DNA of 64,000 bases from Calliopum simillimum (GCA_951812925.1 OX638372.1:2604001-2668000), one strand, 5' to 3'; counted from the first letter of the stretch, positions 12,157 through 25,009 are shown. A program made the numbers and translations. The notes: generated by a model from the sequence alone, not told the origin.

Positions 12157-12420
12157 TTGTTGTTTGCTTTGGAAGAAGACATCTGGTGGGGACGATCGTT
12201 TTCGACATTTTACTTCTGGGAACATCACAGCCCAAGAGTATTTTCGATCATCAAAGACAGCAGCAGCATCATCCTGGTGGTCATCAGCATAGCTCCAGCT
12301 GTCATCTATCATCACAGCCACCATCGTCAAAAGCAGCAGTTTACGTGGCAGCCGTCCGCAGTCGACGCCGGCAACAGCGACTTTACAAAGCAGACAAACT
12401 ACGAAAAGGTATTCCTTTAA
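12157..12420 (+). other. GC-richer CAG/CAT-rich exon-like fragment
   Basis: This 260-bp block stands out from its AT-rich surroundings. It has CAG and CAT triplet runs and stays open in two forward frames and one reverse frame. The forward frame at 12186 reads a Gln/His/Ser-rich low-complexity peptide of the sort common in fly developmental regulators. It lies inside the Tigger termini (right end 12557). It could be a captured host exon fragment or host DNA between two unrelated insertions. No splice sites or family assignment can be given. Confidence 0.3.
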
Positions 12421-12559
12421 AATCATTTATTCGGCGCCCGCTCAGTATTCAAAAAAAAAAAGAGTTCAGTCCTCGGCTGAACACTCAGTTTCCTTAACAA
12501 CCTCAATTTTCGCAACCGGCTCAATTTCTATTAGTTGCTTTAAGTGAGGGCGTACTGTA

Positions 12560-14114
12560 TTAATCAGAGAACAAACATTTTTTTTGGCGACTCACTTTAA
12601 TGTACACATGAATGCTATGTTGCCAGTGCAGTTGTTTTGTTTGTTGCATTTTTGCTGTTGTTTTTATAACTAAATGATTTGAATTTTATGTGAAAGGCTA
12701 CTGCTGCAATTGCAGTTTTACCAAAGGCACTAGTAGTAGCGTTTATTATGTCAACATATCCGTTATTCATGTCTGCGCCATAAACATTCCAGGCGGCCTA
12801 CAACACAAACGTAAAGCTTAACACTAGAGAGGGCAGAAAAAAAAGCGAAAAATAATATGATTTGATTTGCCTGACTTCTTTGAGCTTTGGTCTCCCATGG
12901 GTTAACCTTAAAAACTCTGTCGAAAGCTGATTTGAATTGAATTCAGTGAAGTTTACGGTCATGTGAAATAAACTTTACTTAAGAGAAATTTTCGTGGAAA
13001 GTGTTTTTCAGCAGAGGAAGTGAATTTGGTGTTTTCTTTTGTTGTTTTGTAGCAACCTAAAATGCATTGACTTGACTAACCTTTGGTATTTTATTGTTTG
13101 GCGTATACTTTTTAAAATTTACATTTAGATTTAACACATTTGCAGCAATTGCTTTTTATGTGATAGTTTTGAGTGGTTGTGTTTGTCGCACTGGGCATTG
13201 TCAATTGATTTGGTATTTGTATACGGACATCGATACATGTGAAACGGTGATGAGCAGCCTGCCTTCTCCTCTGGATATGTATGTTGAAATTGCGGACAGT
13301 CCACCTGCGTTAATGTATGTATGTTGCTTTACGCCTGATTTCATGCAACATATACCTAAAAGTACCCACACACATATACAGCAGACATAGAAGCTTAAAT
13401 CGTTGCACATTTGTGTATTTTTTTTTTTTTTGTTTTGTTGCGCCTAAATGTATGCAAGAGCGATTTTACGTTTTTGTGTTACTTTGCAGTCAGCAGTTGG
13501 AAGCGATTTGCCGCAACATTCTCATGTCGTTTTTGTCGTACGCTCGTTCATTTCATGTTCTTCTTCACATCACATTTACATTTAAAATCGGTTAAATATA
13601 GGGTTGCCAATGTTGAGCAGCAACAATTTTAAGTTTCTTAACTGACTTTTTGAGTTGTTTGTAATTGAATTTAAATTGTTTGATTGCTATGTGAAAAAAA
13701 TGAAAATGAAATTGAAACGGAAACGGAAATGGTAACGGCAAGGCTAATCAAAATGAAATGCCAAGTGGAAAGCCATTTAAGTTGCACTTGTCGTTGGCGT
13801 GATCGTTATCGTCGGCATTTTAAGAAATTTAAAATTTTGCTGCTTACCTCTCGGAGCATTTTTGTAATGAAAAGATGCATTTGAAAAAAATAGTAAGCAC
13901 TAATTGTTACGAACTATTTCTAAAGATGAATTTATGTGACATTATTAAGACGAAATCAATTTCATCAAGAGTTGTCTTTCTTTGCAGTTTGGTACCGAAA
14001 AATGGTCATCTTTCTTTCCGTTTTTTTTTTTATGCTGACTATGATCAAAAAAAGGGGTTTTAAATTATGTAAAATAAACTTATTTATTGAACGTTAAAAT
14101 TTTTTCAATATCTA
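12560..14114. other. no gene recognised
   Basis: Slightly more GC-rich than the flanks, with several overlapping short frames (13094-13390, 13317-13595, 13684-13884) on both strands. None has a recognisable motif or start context. It reads like host intergenic or intronic DNA rather than transposon sequence. Confidence 0.4.
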
Positions 14115-14335
14115 AAAAAGTTTAATGGTTTCTACCATCCTGCTTATTTTGCAGATTTTGGTTCACAGGTCATGATTCATGATTCATGGAGACCATGCAT
14201 TCACATCTTTAATGCTGCGTATACACAAGCGCCGGCATTAAAGATGTGAATGCATGGTCTCCATGAATCATGAATCATGACCTGTGAACCAAAATCTGCA
14301 AAATAAGCAGGATGGTAGAAACCATTAAACTTTTT
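14115..14335. repeat. perfect 101-bp inverted repeat with 19-nt loop
   Basis: Bases 14115-14215 are, base for base by my reading, the reverse complement of 14235-14335. The loop is 14216-14234 and contains gtatacac, whose complement gtgtatac directly follows the right arm. There are no terminal duplications or transposon-like ends. Perfect identity over 101 bp means a very recent origin, a strongly constrained hairpin, or an assembly or template-switch artefact. A transcript would form a long hairpin, a potential Dicer-2 substrate. Confidence 0.9.
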
Positions 14336-15384
14336 GTGTATACTGTTGTAACATTACCAATATAACCGAAGGCAGCCCATTGTCAGCCACCAACACATAA
14401 CACGTCCATAATAGAGAAAAAAAAAGAAAGACAAAAAACCTATGTTTATCTCCAGGTCGCTGCACGAGCATCATAACGGAAATTATCCTGCAGCCATTCG
14501 CTGTCACAATGTCTCAATGTCCCAATGACTCCTCCATTCACAACATTCATGTCCACATGTTCATGTTAACGTCCGAATCCATACCACTGCCACGCCTTAC
14601 ACTTTTTGCATCCCACTTTATGTTGTTCCTGTTGAGGTTGATGTTGCTGATGCCATTGCCGTTGCCTTCTATCGTCACAATTTTCATTTGATATTTGCCA
14701 TTGTGCCATTCTTCCGCTTGTTTATTCATGTCATTGTTTGCATCAAATTTGCATCTTTACTGCTTTGTTCATGTTATGCCATCACACATACAACTTTAAA
14801 AAGAAAATAAAAAAATTTCTTAACGCCGGTCAGGAGATCATCCGAAAATTCCTCTTTTTTTTTTTTTTGTATGCAGTGTGGCTTAAGGCCATGAGTTTCA
14901 AACATTAGTTCCGATAACAAAACCGTAACCATTTTAGCTACAAAGAAGCTTTCTAGGGCAATAAATAAAGAAAATTAAAAAGAGAAATACAATGGAAGAA
15001 TAGACATCTTGAAATCAGGCATTGTAAATGAGCTCTCATTAAAATCGTGTTTTATGGAAAACGATTTTTTCTTTTTTGTGTTTTTGCGGATGGGGGCTGA
15101 AAAGCATTTGCGCTCGTCTGTGCTTACTTGTCAGTTGTGTCGGACGCTCCTAAACGTACTACCGACTAAGCGCCCGTCTACATCGGGAAGACCTCCCAAT
15201 GGGAAATCGTTTTTGGCATTGCATCAGAAGGGTTCCTTTCAAGGTATTTAGTGCCATCTCTTCATTTGCTTACATTGGGCTTTTCTGTTTTATTTGTTCC
15301 TATAAGAGAGGAGGGCTGAGTAGCGCTTCACCAGTCTTTTCCGCTTTAGGACTACCGAGAACGCATCCTTTGCATTATTTGCAA
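14336..15384. other. no gene recognised
   Basis: Includes a moderately GC-rich patch at about 15100-15370 with small frames (15009-15251, 15199-15387) but no recognisable domain. The opposing frames at 14509-14691 and 14547-14729 are mutual shadows. Confidence 0.4.
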
Positions 15385-15870
15385 TAGCGCAAGCAAAATA
15401 CACATAATCACTAAGGATAGAAAGCACATGCTCTGAGAAAAAACTAGACGAATTCTTACCAGAGGGCGTGGCATGTCCCACGATAAGTATAAGTTTCAAA
15501 ATGCTAAGCTGAAAGCGTTTTTTGAGATAATCCAACCCAATTTCACTCAGAAACTATAGACAGTAGGGCATGGCCCTTCCCATACTGAAAGCGTTATTTG
15601 TCCAACCAATTTTACTCAAAAACTAAGAACAATAAGTGCAAGGTCTGAGTAAAAACTGGCATATCCCATACAAGCAAAATTTACGTATTTCTGTAGTGCA
15701 AGCGTTATTTGAGGTAACGAAACCAAATTTCGCACAGCAACTTGGAATAATTAGTGCAATATCTGAGCGAAAACTAGCTGAATTCGGTCAAGAGGGCGTG
15801 GCACCTCCCGTACAAGCAAAATTTTCAAAATACTACAGGGTAAGCTATGTAAAGTTATAACTTTACTAGT
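15385..15870 (+). repeat. dispersed repeat R, copy 3 (5' truncated)
   Basis: Contains repeated modules of the type gaattcGGACAAGAGGGCGTGGCacctcc...GCAAAATTTTCAAAAtact followed by gctGAAAGCGTTTTTTGAGATAATC. The same modules occur at 43581-44356, inverted at 49098-49816, and partly at 57940-58110. It ends at ttACTAGTTATA, the same terminus as copy 1. The 74-codon frame at 15636-15860 is repeat sequence, not a gene. Confidence 0.75.
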
Positions 15871-18800
15871 TATATTTGTTTTTGCGCGCGATATAGCCTA
15901 GTTGGATCTTTTATTGTGATGTCATTCGGGATGTTACACCTTCTCACATCATATTGATATTTTAACAAATCAAAATAAAATTTCTTCAAATCAAATTAAA
16001 CTTTTTCCACTATTAAACCATTTTCCAATCAAATCAAATCTTTTTTCAAATTAAATTGAACTATGCGAAATGTACACTATTGATGATATATTACACCTAC
16101 TGGAGCTATCGCTATGATCGCTAGATTGATGAATATTGTGTCTACCAAACATTTTACAAAGTGTCGAGCAGACTGGATAATGAGGAGTAGTACCCACTTG
16201 GAAAAATTTGTACAAAGATTGCTTAATTTTTAGTTGAAATGAATTTTTAATTTTTATTTGTTTTCTAATATTTGGTATGTAAAGAAATGGTTTTTTTTTT
16301 TAAAAAATGTTTAATTATATTTTTACGACTAAATCAGTTTTTATGTTTCCTTAGAATCTCAACAAATATTGTTGGCTGGTCGGCCTGGTGCAAGGTTTAT
16401 TTTGGTTTGCACAAAAGTTTAATTTGATTCGGAAAAAGTTTAATTTGGTTCTGTAAAAGATGAAGATGATGTGGCGATGATTTAACTTGCATTGAAAAAC
16501 CTGTATCATATTAAATTGGTTAATTTTGATTTTGATATTAAATTGCTAAGTGTAAGGATGCACACTGATCCCAATGTATTTACTTAAGAAAATGGGATAA
16601 ATAATCAAGTGCACACGGGATTACTGACCAAATCGGCTCTAACTTTTCCTTATCATCAGAAAAAGGTTTTTAAAAAATATATTGTTCGCAAGCTCTAATA
16701 CAAACTGAATAAGTGCATGTAGAGTTACGCACTTAGCTTTTTAAATGTTAATGCCGTTTAACAAAATGCTTCATTAAGCGGACATTTTATTTTCCTAATA
16801 GTGATGTCTCCATTTCACGAAAACCTTTATAACCTATTGTTCTTCAGTATTTAAGAACTTCAGAGTGTTTGTCTGTAAATGTTTAGGTTTATTTGTGTGC
16901 TAAGTTGATTTATCATTTTTAAGGACATTAATCATCACTGTGACAAGTTGGCAGCAAACGACCAGATGTGGTCGGTCATTCAGTGTTCGTACGGCAATCT
17001 CCAGTATCGTTACTAAAAATTATATGCTTCAGAAATTCGGTAACGAAGCTCAAAGCGTTACAAAAATTCAAATAAAAACTTTTAAAAACTAACCATTTCT
17101 GTTTATGTTCGGTGAAGGGTCTCATACTCAGAAAGTCTTAGATTCAGAAATTTTTTTTTTTTTTCAATTACATTGCAAAAACTATTCAGCCTAATAACCA
17201 ACTTAGAATGCACTTTTTGTGAGTTTCTATTGTATTTGAAGAGATTTTATTCAGTTTGACATTGTTTTCACTAAAGAAAGTCAGAAGTCTGAGAAAACAC
17301 AGATAAAAAGCTTTTGAAATGGTCCACTTTCTCAAAGTTTTTGCTAAATCCTTGCATATTGTTAAAAAAATATTGAAACCTCGCTCTTTATGCATATGTA
17401 GTTAACCAAGAAAATTTTATTTCTAACTATTACAGGGCTATGTTTGATAAAGGAACAGAATTTTCACTTTAAAGTAATTTTAATCGTCTAGAGTCAAACA
17501 TGACTCAGCCTATGCCTTTGGCAAAATATCAGTCTACGAAACATACACACCAGCATAGAGCTTTTTCTAAGAAAATACTTGAAATTCGCAACAAAACTAT
17601 GTAACGCAACGCCACTGCACTGCATGGCGCCCCTGCTGCTGTTGCGTTTGTCCATTGTCAATGCTTTTGTGTGCCGCAGCGAACGAACGACGCTTCGACT
17701 ATTGAAATTTTGATTCGCAACACATAAATCGACAAATGGAAGCCAGAGATAGTCTGACATCCTTCGCCCGTTTGTAATTCCGACGCAACGACTATTGAAA
17801 TCCTTTCGGTATGGAACGAACGCTTATTTCCTATTGTTGTTGCTGCTTATGTTGTTGTTGCGCCAAATGTGCACTGGACATTGTCAGCGTGTTATGGTAT
17901 TTAGTGTTATTGTTGCTGTTGTTGTTGTAGCTATAGTATTGTTATGCCAATGGCGAATTGTGCAGCCAAAGCAAATGAATTTGCAGTACAATTTTACTGT
18001 TTTCAGTACTTTTGGGCAGTGAAAGTACAACGAACTGCTTTTCATTACTTTCGAAGTTTTAGATCAGACCCTTACAGAAAAAAAAACATGACATGTTTTT
18101 GGGTTGGGGGGTATAGGTACATGTGATCGTCCAGATGAAAAAGAAAAACCATCTTTTTAGATTTTCTAAAAATACATACAATTTTGAATAAAATGACTTC
18201 ATGATCACTGGAAAACTTCAAAAATTGACTGAGTTATGGCAAAATGAAAAACTCAATTTTGTAAATAAATATCGAAGTTCAAAGTTTGTCAATTATCAAT
18301 TTTTAAAGGGTAGAGGTTCGGTAAGACCGCTTTCATTGGTATTTGTAATTCGATAAACAACATCAATACAGTTGTAGATAGATATAGTTTGTAAAAACTG
18401 TCATATCACACGCAAACCTTAGCCGAGATCTATTCTGAAGAGCATTTTGGCAAACGATTGACTCTTTCATTAGTTTTTTAACCAAATTGTAAGAAAAACT
18501 ATAGCAAAATAGATTTCCTACATTTATTGAGGTCTATAGTACCTTTCGTCTCGTGCTTCTTGAGAGTTAGCAAAAAGCAGTTTTTTGAATCGAAAAATTT
18601 CAACTTCTTCTGGGACTTTCAGCGGGCAAACTTTTTATTGTAGGTCAACGAGAAAAAAGCTATGAGTATAAAAAATTAACACTTTTCAAAATTTTGTGCT
18701 GAATAACTACCAACACAGGGAGAAAAAAATAGTTCGTACTACTTTATTTCTAGAAAATTTTACTAGAATTTCGAGTCAGAATAGTGACAACTACCCAATA

Positions 18801-19387
18801 AAGCAATTCAGAATGTTCGAATAACTTTAAAGAAAAGTTTTTTTTTTTTAATTAGTGTGAGTCCAAACAAAAAAAAACAAAATAAAACGAATGAAAACAT
18901 TACGAACCCTACAAGAACCGTAAAGTTCAAGTAAAAATAAAACGAACTAACTAGGATTCAAGACGGGGTCCGTCCGCGTAATAGATAGAAAAATATTTTT
19001 CTTCATGCACTTAATTTCGTAATTTTTGAGATAAGTTAAAAAACTGTCAAAAACACTCATTTTGGTCGTTTAGACATTCATTGAAGCCCTGGGTGGTTCA
19101 TCAGTTCGGGGGTTTTAATCCAAGCCCAATATGCAGTCAAGACAGTATTTTCAGTATTTCGAAAAAGTGCTACACTCTAATATTCGTTATTCAGTTTTTT
19201 TAAATTAAATTTTATAGTTTTTTGAAAAAAGTACTTTCGACCTCCAAAAAATACTTTTCGGAATTGAGTTGAAATCTTACTGCCATCACAGATTTATGGA
19301 ACAAGTGAGGTAGAGGTTGATAAACAGAAAATTCTTAGAGTATAGATGTGCTGGAGAAATGTTAATCAGTTATACAATTTAAATTAC
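15871..19387. other. no gene recognised; triplet-rich patch at 17600-17990
   Basis: Mostly AT-rich. Around 17600-17990 lies a less AT-rich segment with runs of gtt/gct triplets and divergent frames (17494-17760 minus; 17795-18022 plus). These look like host non-coding or intronic triplet repeats. Near 18715-18800 a stretch resembles 35580-35660 (tTTATTTCTAnaAAATTTTAC), suggesting another old repeat. Confidence 0.4.
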
Positions 19388-20043
19388 TTGGTCATTAGGG
19401 TGGGCAAAATTGTATGAACGAAATTTTATCGACCTCGGCTAGCCCCCTATGTGAAAGTTCATTCAATTCTATGAATATTTGCCCATGGAACTGTACTTCT
19501 GCGTTCAACTTTAGTTCGGCGCATTTTTGATCGAAAATTTTACCTTTTATTAATATTTTTTTTATTTTCATACTTAATTTTAAAAATTTTTATAAAGACA
19601 AAAGTAATGTCATTTTATGATTTGGCTGGTATTCTGTCAGTAATCTATTAAATTGGGGTCTGTTTACATAAAAAGTTTACTTGTTGTGTGGAATTGATGT
19701 TATATATTTAAAAAAGGGATATGGGTCAAAAAGCCGATTATTATGACCGACTTTCAAAATAAACGATTCATATTTTTGGATGAAATTTTTCAAACAAATC
19801 ACCAACCCACGCTGAAAGTTCATTCAATTCTATGAATATTTGCCCAAGGAATCATACCTCTACGTTCAACTTTAGTTCGGCGCATTTTCAATTAAAAGTT
19901 TTACCTTGCGTTTTTTATGCTTAATTTTCAAAATTCTTATAGATACAAAAGTAATATCATGATATGTTTTGGCTGGTATTCTGTCAGTAATCAATAAAAT
20001 TTGGTTTTGTTTGTACGAAAAGTTTACTTGATAGCGTGGAATT

Positions 20044-21463
20044 GAGGCGTTGTGTGCATTAACGCCCTAAATCGACTTACGGCGTTTTTGCGCCCATCGC
20101 TTTTTTGAAAAGCTTGGGTCCTCAAATATATGTGCACTTAATTTCAACTTCCAATTACGATCACAGAATGTGGTAGAGCAATATATATATACATACTGTT
20201 TAAAGAGTTGCGTGCAAGAAATGCGTAGTGCGACTTGGGGTGTTTTTGCATAAATCAGTTCGCGGTAGGAAAAACGGTTTTTACTCAAAACCAAGGTGCC
20301 TAACGAAAATACTTTATATAACAAAAAATGCTTAGAATTGTCCAAAGAGTACGTAGATTTTATTTTTTTTTTTAGAAAAATTTTGAAAAATTATAAAATG
20401 TTCGAAAAAATTCTGAAAAAGTTCACACATATTTTTTGGACTATTCTAAGCATTTTTTGCTTTATAAACTTTTTTCGTAAGGCACCTTGCTTTTGAATTA
20501 AAACCATTTTTCCGGCCTGGTAAAAAAATTGCTATGTTTGAGTGGCCATATTTCGATAAATTTTTAGCCTAAGAAACCTTTAGCCTAAGAAACCTTATCT
20601 ACTTATTTCTTGTCAAATTTTGTCTTTTCCTATCTTTGATCTAAAAAAAGTTATCGTCAAAAGAGTAAAAAACCACAAGAATTCGAAAACTTTTTTTTTG
20701 ATTTCAATATTCTATAAATTCATTAAAATCCATTGCGCCGCTTTTGTGTGGTATTGAATCAAAATATTCAAGCCTTTAAAAGTGGATGTGACATTCTTGC
20801 CATCCTATCCACATTTCGCTATTTATAATCAGCATTTTTCTACCAAACTTAGCCACCGTTTGCGAAATATTGCCCAATAAATTCTAATTTTAAAGAATTT
20901 GCTACGCCTTTCTATGAGTATCTACAACGTTAGAATTGATCCCAGTCACAATGTTATACTAATATAGAACATTGAACCAAATTTCGTTAAAATCTCTATA
21001 ACCGATTGCAAAAAAAAATATTTACCAGGTGCAAAACTTAGATGCAAATATAAGTTTGCATTTTATAAAAAATAAAATTTTAAAGAAATAAACAAAACCG
21101 CGCATTTATAAATAATTGATGTGAAAGTATATTTTATTCTTCTCATTTAAAAAAAAAAAATCATTAACATCGGAACAATTTTGCCGGTTTCCCAAGCAAA
21201 ATGCTAACGTTACGATAGTCAAATGGATTTATGCAAAAACGCCCTATAATTTAAATTTTTCCTTCTTCGATAATTCTGTGAATATGCGTTTGTATTATGT
21301 GTTAGCGGTATTTATTTACTCATTTTGTTAGTTTTAATTGAATAAATTTGTTTTTCAAGGTTTAAATGAAGGTTTGTTCTTTTTTTCAGTATTGAGAAAC
21401 TTTAAATTGAATTATTTCGAAATGCCATTTTTCGACTTGGAGCGTTAATGCACGCAACGCCTC
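20044..21463 (-). mobile_element. element B: second copy of the A family, inside element C
   Basis: This 1,420-bp copy has the same GAGGCGTTG... termini as element A and AATT at 20040-20043 and 21464-21467. Relative to A it is inverted: its first 230 bp match the complement of 10250-10478. The paralogous empty site in element D (about 33300-33325, gAAATTGATTATA) has a single AATT, confirming a 4-bp duplication. It has no coding capacity. It shares with A the AAAACCAAGGTGCCTAACG block and the segment about 21010-21240, present once here and partly duplicated in A. Confidence 0.9.
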
Positions 21464-23062
21464 AATTGATTATAGTTATTCCAAAAAATTATATCGATCA
21501 CATAATCGATTTCAAATTAAACGAGTCATATTTTTACATGAATTTTTTCAATCAAAACACCAACCCAAGTATTTTTGGATGCTAGGATGCCAAATCTGAA
21601 ACTCATTTTTTTCCAGGGCAACATCTAGTGGCAGTTTTAGGAAATAAATTAGCCGTTTTTTAATTTTACAGAACAATATACCACAAAACCATGTAAAAAT
21701 ATGAATCGTGTATAATAAATCGGTTATTTGACCGATATAATTTTTTGGAATAAACATAATCAATTCCACGCTATCAAGTAAACTTTTCGTAAAAACAGAA
21801 CCCAATTTTATTGATTACTGATAGAATACCAGCCAAAGCATATTATGATATTACTTTTGTCTCTATAAGAATTTTGAAAACTAAGCATAAAATTAAATAT
21901 TAAACGCAAGGTAAAATTTTCAATTGAAAATGCGCCGAACTAAAGTTGAACGTAGAGGTATGATTCCTTGGACAAATATTCATAGAATTGAATGAACTTT
22001 CAGCGTAGGTTGGTGTTTTTTTTGAAAAATTTCATCCAAAAATATGAATCGTTTATTTTGAAAGTCGGTGATAATAACACTAGTCTACAGCCAAAATTCC
22101 CAGTGGATGCCACTATCCATTTTATATGTAAAATAGGCTGCTGATTCCGGAAATCGCATTATTATTTTTTTTTTTCGTGTCGTTTTCAAGATATCGGTCA
22201 TTTTCGGTCTTCGGACCAAAAAAAAAAGATAGTTCCATTTAAATACAAATTTCTCAAGAACCAATCTTTGTATTTAAACGTATTATATGTCACATTAAAG
22301 GTAATTAAATTACCTACAAATGATATTCGAATCACTTTTTTTGCTGGTTTGTTAGTTTCGGCGAAATAAATTGATTTCTGAAAAGAACATTTTTTTTTTT
22401 TCGAAAAAATTAACAAAAAATCAAAATCAACTGCAGATTTATACAAGAAGAAATAACTTTTTTATAATTTTTTTTTTTTGTATCATAGACTATATATTTG
22501 TGATGAAAATAAGATACCACTTAAAAAAATCGATGGAAAAATGCAAAAGTTGTATACAATTCATTGAAAAGTTACCAAAAAGCGTTTTTTCCTATTTTTT
22601 TCGTTTTTTTGTAATAAACTGTTCGATTATTAAAACTTTTTGTAATACACATGAGAAAATCCAAAAAATTCTTAAAGTAGGCGTCAAAAAAAAATACCCG
22701 TGTCTCGTCGTTTTTCTCCAGCACGTCAGATTTTTTTTAATCGATTTTTGAAGTTTTTTAATCCACTGTACATGAAAAATACAAAAATAGCGCATTCTTG
22801 TGTTAAATCGATGAATTTAACTATATAATCCTTACATTTGAGGTGTATTATGTGTTCAGTAAACATATGCAGGATATTACGAGGAATATTTTTGTAGAAA
22901 ATTTTAACCCGCTAAGGTGTGTTTTTTTTAACGCCTACTTTAAGAATTTTTTGGATTTTCTCATGTGTTTTACAAAAAGTTTTAATTATCGAACAGTTTA
23001 TTACAAAAAAACGAAAAAAATAGGGAAAAACGCATTTTGGTAACTTTTCAATGAATTGTATA

Positions 23063-23436
23063 AGTTAACAGTACCAGTTGATGATATAGCTAAACTTAAA
23101 TCGCAAGCCACTTGTATGACGTATTTTGTTTTATTTTATTTTGTTTTCTATTTAGTTTATAAAACATATTCCATGTAACATTACATATTAAACCTATTTA
23201 TGGGAACTGTTAATCGACCTCTTGACATTAAATACTCCAACACTTCACACTTGTTATTTAATTCATAAATTCTTTATAAAGCAAAATTTGTTATTCAATT
23301 TATGTTTCTATCAGAATTTTTTCGTCATTGTAATTTGGAATTCAATCAGAGATGATGTTATTAAATTAAATAAAAAATACATCATAAAAATAAATTTTAA
23401 AGAATCCTTATAATTAAGGAAACGAAAAATTTAACT
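23063..23436 (+). repeat. 5' LTR
   Basis: 374 bp, AGTTAAC to TTTAACT. It nearly matches 27090-27464. I see no strong TATA box near its start. Its last T may be shared with the first base of the primer binding site. Confidence 0.93.
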
Positions 23437-23447
23437 GGCGCCCAACG
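23436..23447 (+). promoter_or_regulatory. primer binding site, tRNA-Lys type
   Basis: TGGCGCCCAACG directly follows the LTR. It matches the complement of the 3' end of fly tRNA-Lys, the primer used by gypsy-group elements. The match ends after about 12 bases. Confidence 0.8.
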
Positions 23448-23904
23448 GGTTTCTGCAGGATTTTGAATAAAAGGCAACTTAAAACCACATTGGGTCATAA
23501 AAACTCAATTAAGGACTTTTTCAACCTCAGAAAAGAACCATGAAAACATAGTTCAAAAGAACCATCAAAGATTTAAGGACTCCTTCATCTTTAAGAAAAA
23601 TAAAATTAATCAAGACTGGATCATAGGACCCAATTAAGGAATATTAAAAGAACTACACATTAATTGTAAGTGCGTTTTCAGTACCTATTCTGTTGAAAAA
23701 AAGAGTGCTTCTAAGAATTAATAATTTAAACTAAAAATTTAAACAACGGCCAAATAAGATTACCGTTAACTTAATTTGCTTTATTATAGCATTATTTTTA
23801 AAATTTTAATTTTATACCATTTGCGCATCGACTTTTAATTTATTAAAAGTGCAATTATCGTTGTTTTTGATTTCGCGTAAATTATTTTTTTTTTATTGTT
23901 CAAA

Positions 23905-24989
23905 ATGAACAGGGATGATATTTTATCTTTAATAAACGCTGCTGTAGAAGCTACGACTGAGACATATAGTCAACAAATACAAGAACTGTCTAATAGAGTG
24001 CAACAACTACAGCCACCTAGTATAGAACCATACGTCCCTGTATCCATTATACCAGGGGTTTCAAATAATCACTTCCCGAATTTAAAGGAGACCACATTGC
24101 ATATCCAGCGTGGCGTGAAGCTGCTAAATTTGCGATAAATTACTACCCTGTAGGGTCAGAAAATTATTATGTGGCAATGGGTATATTTAGAAATAAAATT
24201 AGCGGTACGGCAAATGCAACTTTATCATCTTTCAGTACGATGGTAAATTTTAATGCAATAATTGCTCGTTTAGATCAAAGGTATTCGGATAAACGTCCAC
24301 TTCATACGTTAGAAAATGAATTAAGTATCCTAAGTCAAGGTAGAAAATCAATATTAGAGTATTATGATGAGGTAGACAAAAAATTGACTCTTATTATAAA
24401 TAAAAACATTATGAGTAATAGTGGTAACGAAGTTGTTATTAAAGCTCTAAACAAAAGAGCACGGGAAAATGCACTTCGAATTTTTATTTCAGGATTGAGG
24501 AAACCTCTATGTGATATATTATTTTCGGCTCGACCAGCTGACCTCTCATCTGCCCTAGCAATTGCTCAGGAGCTAGAAACTAATCACATTCGTTATGACT
24601 TTGCCAGATCATTTGCCTTGGGTGAATTGTCTAGAAGCAATCGTACTAAATTGAATGCACAATCGTTTTCTCAAGTAAAACAACAAGTGGTTGCCTCGAA
24701 TGAAAACAACCATCCAATTCCAATGGAAGTAGACCCAACTTCATCTAAATTTAAGCATCCTACAGCATATGAGGGAAACAATAGATTTAACCTTCCCCAA
24801 GATAGTAGTCAAGGGTTGAAACGTTCTGTCGAACAACTTGAATCTTCTAAAAGAACATATGTTCCACAGGCAAAAAATCAAAGAATAAATCATGTTCAAC
24901 AGGAAGATGGTTCATATGATGATGAAACAGTACAGGATGAAGATTTATCTAGTGTCTTTGAAGAAGAAGAGGTTAATTTTTTAGATTAA
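23905..24989 (+). pseudogene. gag of the gypsy-type element, frameshifted
   Basis: The ATG at 23905 opens a frame that stays in register to about 24075. A one-base shift there moves the homologous sequence into another frame, which runs from about 24078 to the stop at 24987-24989. The second part (272 codons from 24171) is a capsid-type Gag domain of the errantivirus kind, with a Ser/Pro/Gln-rich, then acidic, C-terminal tail and no zinc knuckle. No recoding signal is evident at the 24075 break, so I read it as inactivating or a sequencing error. The gag stop overlaps a slippery site for pol. Confidence 0.8.
24977..24983 (+). promoter_or_regulatory. -1 ribosomal frameshift heptamer between gag and pol
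   Basis: T TTT TTA lies in the gag reading frame just before the gag stop (24987-24989). A -1 slip there enters the pol frame, which is open without interruption from the heptamer into the protease domain at 25010. This is the classic X XXY YYZ arrangement used by many retroelements. I have not folded the downstream sequence for a pseudoknot. Confidence 0.75.
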
Positions 24990-25009
24990 GCTCGCTCTTA
25001 CCATATATA

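Larger units (their letters stand above)
7017..12557 (+). mobile_element. Tigger/pogo-like DNA transposon, invaded by element A
   Basis: The left end at 7017 begins CAGTACGCCCTC and the right end at 12557 is its exact inverse complement. Similarity continues inward through a TAAAGCAAC block. Both ends are flanked by TA (7015-7016 and 12558-12559), the target duplication of Tc1/mariner/pogo elements. Between them lies a broken pogo-type transposase gene, element A (8580-10478) and, near the right end, an unexplained GC-richer segment (12157-12420). Net of element A the transposon is about 3.6 kb, longer than most Tigger elements, so the 10.9-12.4 kb part may include further inserted DNA. Confidence 0.85.

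Noticed and set aside
17494..18022. Divergent pair of small frames in a triplet-rich patch
   Set aside because: Composition comes from GTT/GCT repeats. No start context, splice sites or motif is present.
22371..22751. 126-codon Phe/Lys-rich frame
   Set aside because: Lies in the arm of foldback element E. The matching inverted arm has no conserved frame.
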